DNA of 64,000 nt from Massilia antarctica (GTDB lineage: Bacteria; Pseudomonadota; Gammaproteobacteria; Burkholderiales; Burkholderiaceae_D): NCBI RefSeq assembly GCF_015689335.1, contig NZ_CP065053.1, positions 2,418,001-2,482,000 on the forward strand. The letters are read 5' to 3'. Of this stretch, positions 55,210 to 63,554 are shown piece by piece. Numbering within the stretch: position 1 is the first letter of the stretch; each line of letters begins with the position of its first letter. The notes below the pieces were generated by a model. It made no database searches and was not told the origin of the DNA. It saw only the letters and a list, made by a program, of their open reading frames with translations. The position numbers and the translations under genes are program-made.

Positions 55210-55583
55210 TGGACAATGTACGAATAGACAAATGGTTATGGGCGGCGCGCTTTTTCAAGACGCGTTCCCTGGCGACGGATGCGGTCGATACGGGCAAGGT
55301 GCGCCTCGACGGCGAGCGCATCAAGCCGGCGCGCGCGGTCAAGCTGGACGACAAGCTGAGCATCGATAACGGCGCCGAGACGTGGGAAGTGCGCGTGTTG
55401 GGCATTTCCGACGTGCGCGGCGGGGCACCGGTGGCGCGCACCTTGTACGAGGAGACGCAAGAGAGCGTCAGCAAGCGCGAAAATGAGCTGGAAGCGCGCA
55501 AGCTGTACCGCGAGCCGGGAACCACCATCAAGGGTCGCCCGACCAAGCGCGACCGGCGTGCGATCAGCAAGGCGGGCGAGTAA
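55209..55583 (+). CDS. hslR: Ribosome-associated heat shock protein Hsp15 (S4 domain)
   Basis: A 124-residue RNA-binding protein. The S4 domain fills the N-terminal half (RIDKWLWAARFFKTRSLATDAVDTGKVRLDGERIKPARAVKLDD). The C-terminal half is basic (RPTKRDRRAISKAGE). Hsp15 binds stalled 50S subunits carrying peptidyl-tRNA after heat shock. TGATG overlap couples it to clsB, an unusual partnership that may only reflect compact gene order. Confidence 0.9.
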   Translation: MDNVRIDKWLWAARFFKTRSLATDAVDTGKVRLDGERIKPARAVKLDDKLSIDNGAETWEVRVLGISDVRGGAPVARTLYEETQESVSKRENELEARKLYREPGTTIKGRPTKRDRRAISKAGE

Positions 55584-55680
55584 GCCACTCGCCATGGTGA
55601 GCGCGCCGGTCCCGCCATCGGCGAAGCCACTTCCCGCCAAGCGCCGCTTTGGCGCGCCAGGAACCGTACAAAACACCATT

Positions 55681-55699
55681 ATTGCTGCATTGCAGCAAT
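55681..55699. terminator. Perfect hairpin after hslR
   Basis: ATTGCTGCA-T-TGCAGCAAT is a perfect 9-bp dyad about 100 bases after the hslR stop. No T-run follows; it may be a terminator, an operator or a processing site. Confidence 0.35.
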
Positions 55700-55723
55700 A
55701 GACTCCCACCTCTAAGTTCCCGT

Positions 55724-55765
55724 TTGACATTTGCCTTGTAGTGGATAATAGTACGAGCGTTCGGA
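55724..55765 (+). promoter_or_regulatory. Promoter and probable autoregulatory operator of the TetR gene
   Basis: A perfect -35 TTGACA (55724-55729) is followed by GATAAT (55744-55749) or TAATAG (55746-55751) as -10. Just downstream lies the dyad TACGAGCGTTCGGA (55752-55765), symmetric at 10 of 14 positions and sitting where a TetR-type repressor would block transcription. The start codon is about 67 bases further on. Confidence 0.5.
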
Positions 55766-55831
55766 TTTATATTCAACGGGTCGCATTTTCAACTACCAAC
55801 GGGACCATCTATTAACACTTCAGTCAAATTC

Positions 55832-56449
55832 ATGCGCAAGGGCGAGCTCACGCGGGCAGCCATTCTGGACGTCGCGCTCGACCTCGCCAGCCGCGACGGT
55901 CTCGAAGGGCTGACGATCGGTTTGCTCGCGGACAAGATGAACATGAGCAAGTCGGGGGTATTCGCGCACTTCGGTTCGCGCGAAGACTTGCAGATGGAAG
56001 TGCTCAAGCTCTACCACCACCGTTTCGAGCAGGAAGTGTTTTTCCCGAGCGTCAAGGAAGCCCGCGGCCTGTCGCGCCTGAAAGCCATGTATGCCCGCTG
56101 GATCAAGCGCGTGAGCGTCGAAATCGCGTCCGGCTGCATCTATATCAGTGGCGCCGTCGAGTACGATGACCGCCCGGGCCCGATCCGCGAAGAACTGGTG
56201 TCGATGGTGCGTGCGTGGCAGGGAGCGCTGCTAAGATGTGTGGAGCAGACCATCGAGTGCGGCGACCTCAAGGCGGATACCGACGCCAGCCAGATGGTCT
56301 ACGAGATGTATGGCCTGATCCTGGCGCTGCACCACGATGCGCGTTTCCTGCGTCGGCCGGGCAGCGTCGATCGCGCGCGCAGCGGCTTCGAGCGCCTGAT
56401 CATGAATTACCAGAATCCATCCAAGAATCAAGCGAATCAAGCGCAGTAA
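55832..56449 (+). CDS. TetR/AcrR family regulator, probable beta-oxidation repressor
   Basis: A 205-residue regulator. An N-terminal TetR helix-turn-helix (about 5-52, AAILDVALDLASRDGLEGLTIGLLADKMNMSKSG...) is followed by a helical ligand domain. It lies 86 bp before the acyl-CoA dehydrogenase gene on the same strand, so it very likely controls the fatty-acid cluster, as FadP/PsrA-like regulators do in related bacteria. Acyl-CoA would be the expected inducer; this is inference. Confidence 0.88.
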   Translation: MRKGELTRAAILDVALDLASRDGLEGLTIGLLADKMNMSKSGVFAHFGSREDLQMEVLKLYHHRFEQEVFFPSVKEARGLSRLKAMYARWIKRVSVEIASGCIYISGAVEYDDRPGPIREELVSMVRAWQGALLRCVEQTIECGDLKADTDASQMVYEMYGLILALHHDARFLRRPGSVDRARSGFERLIMNYQNPSKNQANQAQ

Positions 56450-56535
56450 GCGAATCAAGCAATCGAGTCATCACCTTGCCGGGTCCAGCACGTCGCTGGC
56501 CTGGTCACCAACCATACGTTCGTCAGGAGAAAATC

Positions 56536-58326
56536 ATGGGTCAATACGTCGCGCCAATTCGGGATATGCAGTTCGTGCTGCACGAGTTCCTCAATGTATC
56601 CGACGAATTGAAGCAGTTGCCGAAATTCGAAGATGTCGACGCCGACATCATCAACCAGGTGCTGGAAGAGGGTGCCAAGTTCACGCAGGACGTGCTGTTC
56701 CCGCTGAACCACTCGGGCGACCGCGAAGGCTGCCACTATGATGCGGCGACCAAGTCGGTGACCACGCCAAAAGGCTTCAAGGAAGCCTACAAGCAGTACG
56801 TCGAAGGCGGCTGGGCTGCGCTCGCGTGCGACCCGGAATACGGCGGCCAGGGCTTGCCGGTCGTGCTGAACAACTCGTTCTACGAAATGCTCAACTCCTC
56901 CAACCAGGCCTGGTCGATGTACCCTGGCCTGTCGCACGGCGCCTACGAGTGCCTGCTGGAGCACGGCACCGACGAACAGAAAAAAACCTACCTGCCGAAA
57001 CTGGTCTCGGGCGAATGGACCGGCACCATGTGCCTGACCGAATCGCACTGCGGCACCGACCTGGGCATGCTGCGTTCGAAAGCGCTGCCGCAGGACGACG
57101 GTTCGTGGCTGATCACCGGCTCGAAGATCTTCATCTCGGCCGGCGAACATGACGTCGCCGAAAACATCCTGCACCTGGTGCTGGCAAGGGTGCCGGACGC
57201 ACCGGAAGGCTCGAAAGGCATTTCGCTGTTCTTGGTACCGAAGTTCCTGCCGAACGCGGACGGCACCCTGGGCGAGCGCAATCCGATTTTCTGCGGCGCG
57301 ATCGAAGAAAAAATGGGCATCCACGGTAACTCGACCTGCCAGATGAACCTGGACGGCGCAAAAGGCTGGATCATCGGCCAGCCGAACAAGGGCTTGAATG
57401 CCATGTTCGTGTTCATGAACGCGGCCCGCCTTGGTGTGGGCATGCAGTCGCTCGGCCTGACCGAAGTGGCGTACCAGAACGCGCTGGTGTACGCGAAAGA
57501 CCGCATCCAGATGCGCAGCCTGTCGGGTGTCAAAGCTCCTGAAAAACAAGCCGACCCGATCATCGTGCACGCCGACGTGCGCCGCATGCTGCTCACCGCC
57601 AAGGCCTACGCCGAAGGCGCGCGCGCTTTCACCTCGTACGCCGCGCTGCAGATCGACCGCGAACTGCATCACCCCGACGAAGAAGTGCGCAAGGACGCCG
57701 CCGACGAAGTCGCGCTGCTCACGCCAGTGATCAAGGCCTTCATCACCGACAACGGCTGGATCGCGACCTCGGAAGCGATGCAGGTCTTCGGCGGCCACGG
57801 TTACATCTCCGAGTGGGGCATGGAGCAGTATGTGCGCGACGCGCGCATCAACCTGATTTACGAAGGCACCAACACGATCCAGTCGCTCGACCTGCTGGGC
57901 CGCAAAGTCCTGATGGACAACGGCGCCAAGCTGCGCAAGTTCGGCGAGAAGATCAAGAACTTCGTCGAAGAAAACGGCACCGACGAAGCACTGTCGGAGT
58001 TCATCACGCCGCTGGGCGACCTGGGCGACAAGGTCACCAAGCTGACCATGGAAATCGGCATGAAGGCGTTCCAGAATCCGGATGAAGTGGGCGCGGCGGC
58101 GGTTCCTTACCTGCGCGTTGTCGGTCACCTGATCTACAGCTATTTCTTCGCGCAGATGGCGAAGATCGCGCTGGCCAAGGAAGACTCGGGCGACAACTTC
58201 TACAAAGCCAAACTGGCGACCGCGCGTTTTTACTTCGCCCGTCTGCAGCCTGAAACGGCAATGCTGATCCGCCAGGCGCGTTCCGGCTCGGCCAACCTGA
58301 TGGCGCTCGACGCCGACTTGTTCTAA
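56536..58326 (+). CDS. Acyl-CoA dehydrogenase
   Basis: A 596-residue acyl-CoA dehydrogenase of the long type with the extra C-terminal domain (about 470-596). The first oxidation step of beta-oxidation. It shows CLTESHCGTDLGMLRSKA, SGTKIF-like SGSKIFISAGEHD, the FAD-binding QVFGGHGYISEWGMEQYVRD and INLIYEGTNTIQSLDLLGRK, which includes the glutamate in the catalytic position. CAGGAGA before the ATG at 56536 fixes the start; the longer open frame overlaps the TetR gene. Electrons pass to ETF. Confidence 0.94.
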   Translation: MGQYVAPIRDMQFVLHEFLNVSDELKQLPKFEDVDADIINQVLEEGAKFTQDVLFPLNHSGDREGCHYDAATKSVTTPKGFKEAYKQYVEGGWAALACDPEYGGQGLPVVLNNSFYEMLNSSNQAWSMYPGLSHGAYECLLEHGTDEQKKTYLPKLVSGEWTGTMCLTESHCGTDLGMLRSKALPQDDGSWLITGSKIFISAGEHDVAENILHLVLARVPDAPEGSKGISLFLVPKFLPNADGTLGERNPIFCGAIEEKMGIHGNSTCQMNLDGAKGWIIGQPNKGLNAMFVFMNAARLGVGMQSLGLTEVAYQNALVYAKDRIQMRSLSGVKAPEKQADPIIVHADVRRMLLTAKAYAEGARAFTSYAALQIDRELHHPDEEVRKDAADEVALLTPVIKAFITDNGWIATSEAMQVFGGHGYISEWGMEQYVRDARINLIYEGTNTIQSLDLLGRKVLMDNGAKLRKFGEKIKNFVEENGTDEALSEFITPLGDLGDKVTKLTMEIGMKAFQNPDEVGAAAVPYLRVVGHLIYSYFFAQMAKIALAKEDSGDNFYKAKLATARFYFARLQPETAMLIRQARSGSANLMALDADLF

Positions 58327-58361
58327 TAAGCTGAGTGCTCCCGGCGGCCAGCGGCACCCGC

Positions 58362-58440
58362 ACCGTCGTTCCCGCGCAGGCGGGAACCCAAGTTCGCAGC
58401 GTATCGACGAACTTGGGCCTCCGCCTTCGCGGGGGCGACG
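58362..58440. repeat. Dispersed palindromic intergenic repeat, copy 5
   Basis: ACCGTCGTTCCCGCGCAGGC at the left and CCGCCTTCGCGGGGGCGACG at the right with CCAAGTTCG...CGAACTTGG inside. It lies between the acyl-CoA dehydrogenase and 3-hydroxyacyl-CoA dehydrogenase genes and may give differential expression within the cluster. Confidence 0.8.
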
Positions 58441-58503
58441 GATGCAGGCGGCGCGAGGTGACGGGAACGACGAAGCAGCAAACCTGAAAATCAAAGGAAA
58501 GCC

Positions 58504-60918
58504 ATGACCAATTTCATCGTTAAAAAAGTCGCCGTGCTCGGCGCCGGCGTGATGGGTGCGCAGATCGCTGCCCACTGCGTCAACGCCAAGGTACCGGTCG
58601 TCCTGTTCGACCTGCCGGCAAAGCCCGAGCATGTCTCGGGCGGCAACAGCAAAAATGCCATCGTCCAGCGCGCCATCGACAACCTGAAAAAACTCAGCCC
58701 TGCGCCACTCGGTAACAAGGACGACGCAGCGCTGATCGAAATCGCCAACTACGAAGACAACCTCGACCTGCTGGCCGGCTGCGACCTGATCATCGAAGCG
58801 ATCGCCGAACGCATGGACTGGAAGCACGACCTGTATAAAAAAGTCGCTCCGCACATCGCGCCAAACGCGATCTTCGCCTCGAACACCTCGGGCCTGTCGA
58901 TCACCACCTTGGCCGACGGCTTCGACGCCGAACTGAAAGCGCGCTTCTGCGGCGTTCACTTCTTCAATCCGCCGCGCTACATGCACCTGGTCGAAATCAT
59001 CCCGACCGAGTCGACCAAGCCTGAAATCGTCGACCAGCTCGAAGGCTTCCTGACCACTACCCTGGGCAAGGGCGTCGTGCGCGCCAAGGACACCCCGAAC
59101 TTCATCGCCAACCGTGTCGGTATCTTCGGCATGCTGGCGATCATCCACGAAGCCGAACAATTCGGCCTGACCGTGGACGTGGTCGACGACCTGACCGGTG
59201 CCAAGCTCGGTCGCGCCAAGTCGGGCACCTTCCGTACCGCCGACGTGGTCGGCTTGGACACGATGGGCCATGTGATCAAGACCATGCAGGACAACCTGGC
59301 CGACGATCCCTTCTTCGCCGTCTACAAAACCCCCGAAGTGCTGGCCAAGCTGGTCGCCGCGGGTGCGCTCGGCCAGAAAGCCGGCGCCGGTTTCTACAAA
59401 AAAGTCGGCAAGGAGATCCAGCGCCTCGACTTCGCCACCGGTAACTACGTCGCCGGCGGCGGCAAGGCAGCCGACATCGTGGCCCGCATCCTGAAAGAAA
59501 AGGATCCGGTCAAGAAGATGAAAGCGCTGCGCGAATCGACCAACCCGCAAGGCCAGTTCCTGTGGGCGATCTTCCGCGACGCCTTCCACTACATCGCCGT
59601 GCATCTGGGTTCCATCGCCGACAACGCGCGCGACGTCGACTTCGCCATGCGCTGGGGCTTCGGCTGGAACGTCGGTCCTTTCGAGACATGGCAGGCATCG
59701 GGCTGGACCCAGATCGCCAACTGGGTCAAGGAAGACATCGACGCCGGCAAGGCACTGTGCTCGGCTCCATTGCCGGCATGGGTCTTCGAAGGCCAGGTTG
59801 CAGAGAAGGGTGTGCACACCGCTGAAGGTTCGTACTCCGCCTCCAAAAACGCTTACGTGCCGCGTTCCACCCTGGCCGTGTACGAGCGCCAGCCGTTCCG
59901 CGCACCGGTGCTGGGCGCCGGCGCTGCCGACGGCAAGACCGCCGGCGTGACCTTCCACGAAGACGACTCGGTGCGCATCTGGCACCAGAACGACGACGTG
60001 CTGATCATCTCGCTCAAGACCAAGATGCACGTCATCGGCGAAGGCGTGATCAACGGCCTGAAAATGGCGCAAGCCGAAGCTGAGAAAAACTTCAAGGGCC
60101 TGGTCATCTGGAACACCGACGCAGCCGAAGGCGGGGCCTTCTCGGCCGGCGCCGACCTGCAATCGGCACTGCCATTGTTCATGCAAGGCGGCGCCAAGGC
60201 CATGGAGCCAGGTATCGCGCTGCTGCAGGATACCTTCATGGCGATGAAATATTCGAGCGTTCCGGTCATCGCCGCGGTGGCGGGCCTGGCGCTGGGTGGC
60301 GGCTGCGAAATGGCGCTGCACGCGTCCAAGCGCGTCGCCTCCATCGAGTCGTACATCGGCCTGGTGGAAGTGGGTGTTGGCCTGATTCCTGCCGGTGGCG
60401 GCCTGAAAGAAGCGGCTGCACGCGCTTCGAATGAAGCCAAGGGTTCGGACATCCTGCACTTCCTGAAAACGGGCTTCACCAACGCCGCAACCGCCAACGT
60501 GTCGAAATCGGCGCTGGAAGCGAAAGCGATGGGCTACCTGAAGGAAGACGACGTCATCGTCTTCAACCCGTACGAACTGCTGCACGTGGCGAAAGTCGAA
60601 GCGCGCGCGATGTTCGACGCCGGCTACCGTCCTCCGATGAAGAAGACGATCACCGCGACGGGCCGCTACGGCTGGGCGACCATCCGTGCGCAACTGGTCA
60701 ACATGCGCGACGGCGGCTTCATCTCTGCCCACGATTACAAGCTGGGCGACATGATCGCCGAGATCGTGACCGGTGGCGACATCGACCAGGGCAGCCAGTT
60801 GAGCGAGCAGTGGTTCCTCGACATGGAGCGCAAGGCATTCCTCGAACTGCTGAATCATCCGAAATCCCAGGAACGGATCATGGGCATGATGCAAACCGGT
60901 AAACCGGTACGCAACTGA
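58504..60918 (+). CDS. 3-hydroxyacyl-CoA dehydrogenase/enoyl-CoA hydratase fusion (FadN-type)
   Basis: An 804-residue bifunctional beta-oxidation enzyme. The N-terminal half is the NAD-dependent 3-hydroxyacyl-CoA dehydrogenase (VAVLGAGVMGAQIAAHC, about 8-24; HFFNPPRYMHLVEIIP). The C-terminal part (about 500-720) is an enoyl-CoA hydratase/isomerase domain (FSAGADLQSA, AAVAGLALGGGCEMALHA). This is the reverse of the domain order in E. coli FadB and matches FadN of Bacillus and PhaB-like enzymes of other proteobacteria. It works with the thiolase at 61470. Confidence 0.94.
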   Translation: MTNFIVKKVAVLGAGVMGAQIAAHCVNAKVPVVLFDLPAKPEHVSGGNSKNAIVQRAIDNLKKLSPAPLGNKDDAALIEIANYEDNLDLLAGCDLIIEAIAERMDWKHDLYKKVAPHIAPNAIFASNTSGLSITTLADGFDAELKARFCGVHFFNPPRYMHLVEIIPTESTKPEIVDQLEGFLTTTLGKGVVRAKDTPNFIANRVGIFGMLAIIHEAEQFGLTVDVVDDLTGAKLGRAKSGTFRTADVVGLDTMGHVIKTMQDNLADDPFFAVYKTPEVLAKLVAAGALGQKAGAGFYKKVGKEIQRLDFATGNYVAGGGKAADIVARILKEKDPVKKMKALRESTNPQGQFLWAIFRDAFHYIAVHLGSIADNARDVDFAMRWGFGWNVGPFETWQASGWTQIANWVKEDIDAGKALCSAPLPAWVFEGQVAEKGVHTAEGSYSASKNAYVPRSTLAVYERQPFRAPVLGAGAADGKTAGVTFHEDDSVRIWHQNDDVLIISLKTKMHVIGEGVINGLKMAQAEAEKNFKGLVIWNTDAAEGGAFSAGADLQSALPLFMQGGAKAMEPGIALLQDTFMAMKYSSVPVIAAVAGLALGGGCEMALHASKRVASIESYIGLVEVGVGLIPAGGGLKEAAARASNEAKGSDILHFLKTGFTNAATANVSKSALEAKAMGYLKEDDVIVFNPYELLHVAKVEARAMFDAGYRPPMKKTITATGRYGWATIRAQLVNMRDGGFISAHDYKLGDMIAEIVTGGDIDQGSQLSEQWFLDMERKAFLELLNHPKSQERIMGMMQTGKPVRN

Positions 60919-60979
60919 TCGACCGGCAATGTCGATCCTGACCCTGGCGTTTAAATTTTTACTGCGAGTGAGGCCAAGC

Positions 60980-61426
60980 ATGGTGTATGACCGTATCAAG
61001 CAGCAAATGATGGACACACTGCCGTTCGTGCGGCTGCTGGGCATCCGGATCGACGCGATCGGCAACGGCACCTCCGAGGTGTCGATGCCGGCCGACCCGA
61101 AACTGAACAACCACCTCGGCACGCAGCACGCCGGGGCGCTGTTCACCCTGGCCGAAACGGCGTCCGGCGCGGCCATGGCCGGCGCCTTCGCCGACCTGAT
61201 TCTGGGTCTGCGTCCGGTGGCCAAGGAGTCGCGCATCCAGTACCAGAAAGTGGCCAAGGGCGCGACGCGCGCCAGCGGCCGCGTTCCGGGCGATATCGCG
61301 GCGCTCAAGGCCACGTTGAAAGCGGACGGCAAGGTGGCGTTTCCGGTGGAAGTGGACGTCTTCGACGAACACGGTACCCTGGCGGCGCAGGTGCAGGTCG
61401 ACTGGTACTTGTCCGAAAAACGGTGA
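60980..61426 (+). CDS. Hotdog-fold thioesterase-like protein (DUF4442)
   Basis: A 148-residue single hotdog-fold protein: NNHLGTQHAGALFTLAETASGAA contains the helix and the HAGALFTLAE motif typical of PaaI/DUF4442-type thioesterases. GAGG 7 bases before the ATG at 60980 supports this start; an ATG at 60929 in frame has no ribosome site. In the middle of the beta-oxidation cluster it may release stalled acyl-CoA intermediates. Confidence 0.8.
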   Translation: MVYDRIKQQMMDTLPFVRLLGIRIDAIGNGTSEVSMPADPKLNNHLGTQHAGALFTLAETASGAAMAGAFADLILGLRPVAKESRIQYQKVAKGATRASGRVPGDIAALKATLKADGKVAFPVEVDVFDEHGTLAAQVQVDWYLSEKR

Positions 61427-61469
61427 ATCAGCATCCCATTTCGAACCACAGAATTTTTGAGAGAACACT

Positions 61470-62666
61470 ATGAGCAAACAACTTCAAGACGCATACATCG
61501 TCTCCGCCACCCGCACCCCGATCGGCAAGGCGCCGCGCGGCATGTTCAAGTCCATGCGCCCGGACGACTTGCTGGTGCGCGCGATCCAGTCCGCGATGGC
61601 GCAAGCGCCCGGCCTCGATCCGGCACTGATCAACGACGCCATCATCGGCTGCTCGTTCCCGGAAGCCGAACAAGGTTTTAACATCGCCCGCATGTCGGTG
61701 CTGCTGGCCGGCCTGCCGAAAACCGTGGGCGGCGTGACCGTCAACCGTTACTGCGCATCCGGCATTACCGCCATCGCCATGGCGGCCGACCGCATCCGCG
61801 TCGGCGAAGCCGACGTGATGATCGCCGGCGGCGTCGAATCGATGTCGATGGTGCCGATGATGGGCCACCACCCATCGATGAACATGAATATGTTCACCGA
61901 CGAAAACGTCGGCATGGCATACGGCATGGGCCTGACTGCGGAAAACGTGGCCAAGCAGTGGAAAGTGACGCGCGAACAGCAGGATGCGTTCTCGGTCGAG
62001 TCGCACCGCCGCGCCATCGCCGCGCAGCAGGCTGGCTTCTTCAAGGACGAGACCACCCCGGTCGAAATCATCACCCGCACGCCGAACCTGGCAACCGGCC
62101 AGATTGACATCACGACCCGCACGGTCGATACCGATGAAGGCGCGCGCGCCGATTCGACCATCGAATCGCTCGGCAAATTGAAGCCGGTGTTCGCGGCCAA
62201 GGGCACCGTCACCGCGGCCAACAGCTCGCAGATGTCGGACGGCGCCGGGGCGCTGCTGATCGTCAGCGAAAAAATCCTGCGCGAGCACAATCTGACCCCG
62301 CTGGCGAAGTTTTCCTCGTTCGCGGTGCGTGGCGTGCCGCCTGAAATCATGGGCATCGGCCCGAAAGTGGCGATTCCCGCAGCATGCGCCGCCGCCGGCA
62401 TCACCCAGGACCAGCTGGACTGGATCGAACTGAACGAAGCCTTCGCCGCACAGGCACTGGCAGTCATGGGCGACCTGGGTCTGGACCCGTCCAAGGTCAA
62501 CCCGATGGGCGGCGCGATTGCGCTGGGCCATCCGCTGGGCGCGACCGGTGCGATCCGCGCCGCCACCGTGATCCACGCGCTGCGCCGGAATAACCTCAAG
62601 TACGGCATGGTCACCATGTGCGTCGGTACCGGCATGGGCGCGGCAGGCATTTTCGAACGCGTATAA
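61470..62666 (+). CDS. fadA: Acetyl-CoA C-acyltransferase (3-ketoacyl-CoA thiolase)
   Basis: A 398-residue thiolase for the last step of beta-oxidation. Catalytic residues are visible: nucleophile C95 in VNRYCASG, histidine in GHPLGATGA (about H353) and the second cysteine in CVGTGMGAAG (about C383). GAGAG lies before the ATG. A terminator follows. Confidence 0.95.
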   Translation: MSKQLQDAYIVSATRTPIGKAPRGMFKSMRPDDLLVRAIQSAMAQAPGLDPALINDAIIGCSFPEAEQGFNIARMSVLLAGLPKTVGGVTVNRYCASGITAIAMAADRIRVGEADVMIAGGVESMSMVPMMGHHPSMNMNMFTDENVGMAYGMGLTAENVAKQWKVTREQQDAFSVESHRRAIAAQQAGFFKDETTPVEIITRTPNLATGQIDITTRTVDTDEGARADSTIESLGKLKPVFAAKGTVTAANSSQMSDGAGALLIVSEKILREHNLTPLAKFSSFAVRGVPPEIMGIGPKVAIPAACAAAGITQDQLDWIELNEAFAAQALAVMGDLGLDPSKVNPMGGAIALGHPLGATGAIRAATVIHALRRNNLKYGMVTMCVGTGMGAAGIFERV

Positions 62667-62689
62667 GCGTCGGTTAAAATAATGTCATC

Positions 62690-62724
62690 AAGGGCGCTGC
62701 GGTTTAACCTCGGCGCCCTTTTCA
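62690..62724 (+). terminator. Rho-independent terminator after the thiolase gene
   Basis: AAGGGCGC and GCGCCCTT form an 8-bp stem around a 15-base loop, followed by TTCACTTTTT. It separates the thiolase from the downstream enoyl-CoA hydratase gene, which may be read through or start anew. Confidence 0.7.
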
Positions 62725-62739
62725 CTTTTTGGAGAATAC

Positions 62740-63519
62740 ATGGATATTTTGACGAGCAAGGCCGACGGCATCCTGACCATCGAATTTAACCGCATCGAGC
62801 GCAAGAACGCGATCACCGGCGTGATGTACCAGGCCATGGCCGATGCGCTGGTCGGCGCCGAGAGCGACGACGCGGTGCGCGCGATTATCATCGCCGGCAA
62901 GCCCGAGATTTTCACGGCCGGGAACGACCTGGACGACTTCATGAAAAATTCGGCCCCGGTCGAAGGCGTGCCGCCCGAAATGCGTCCGGTGTTCCAGTTC
63001 ATGCGCGCGCTCTCCGGCAGCAGCAAGCCGGTGGTGGCGGCGGTGTCCGGCGCGGCGGTCGGCATCGGTACCACCTTGCTGATGCACTGCGACCTGGTCT
63101 ACGCGGCCGACAATGCCAAGTTCTCGATGCCGTTCTCGCAGCTGGGACTGTGCCCGGAATTCGCATCGAGCCTGCTGCTGCCGCAGATGGCGGGTTTCCC
63201 GCGCGCGGCCGAAAAGCTGCTGCTCGGCGAAGCGTTTTTGGCGCAGGAAGCCTACGACATGGGCCTGGTGTCGAAAGTGCTGCCGCTGGAAGAACTGCGT
63301 CCGTACGCGCTGCGCCAGGCGGCCAAGCTGGTGGCGCTGCCCGCCGCCTCGATCCGCGCGACCAAGTCGCTGATGAAGCGCTCGCGCACTGCGGCCATCA
63401 ACGAGACCATGGGCGCCGAAAACGCCTTGTTCGGCGCCATGCTGCTCGCGCCCGAAGCGAAGGAAGCGTTCACCGCGTTCTTTGAAAAGCGCAAGCCGGA
63501 TTTTTCGAGGTTCGCCTGA
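62740..63519 (+). CDS. Enoyl-CoA hydratase/isomerase family protein
   Basis: A 259-residue crotonase-fold protein. Oxyanion-hole regions are GNDLDDFMKN (about 62-71, IFTAGNDL) and VSGAAVGIGTTLLMHCDLVYAA. The position of the first hydratase glutamate is glycine-threonine (GIGTTLL) and a glutamate lies further on in LCPEFASSLL, so it may be an isomerase or an enoyl-CoA hydratase of the PaaG/ECI-like type. GGAG 9 bases before the ATG. Confidence 0.9.
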   Translation: MDILTSKADGILTIEFNRIERKNAITGVMYQAMADALVGAESDDAVRAIIIAGKPEIFTAGNDLDDFMKNSAPVEGVPPEMRPVFQFMRALSGSSKPVVAAVSGAAVGIGTTLLMHCDLVYAADNAKFSMPFSQLGLCPEFASSLLLPQMAGFPRAAEKLLLGEAFLAQEAYDMGLVSKVLPLEELRPYALRQAAKLVALPAASIRATKSLMKRSRTAAINETMGAENALFGAMLLAPEAKEAFTAFFEKRKPDFSRFA

Positions 63520-63554
63520 TACCCTGGGCGTGGCGATCGCGCCTCCGTTGAGTA

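Noticed and set aside
56455..61449. 1664-codon open frame on the minus strand opposite the acyl-CoA dehydrogenase and FadN-type genes, the longest open frame in the window
   Set aside because: It is antisense to three well-supported genes and also runs through their intergenic repeat. Its translation is rich in H, R, Q, V and G as expected of a mirrored GC-rich codon pattern, with no domain.
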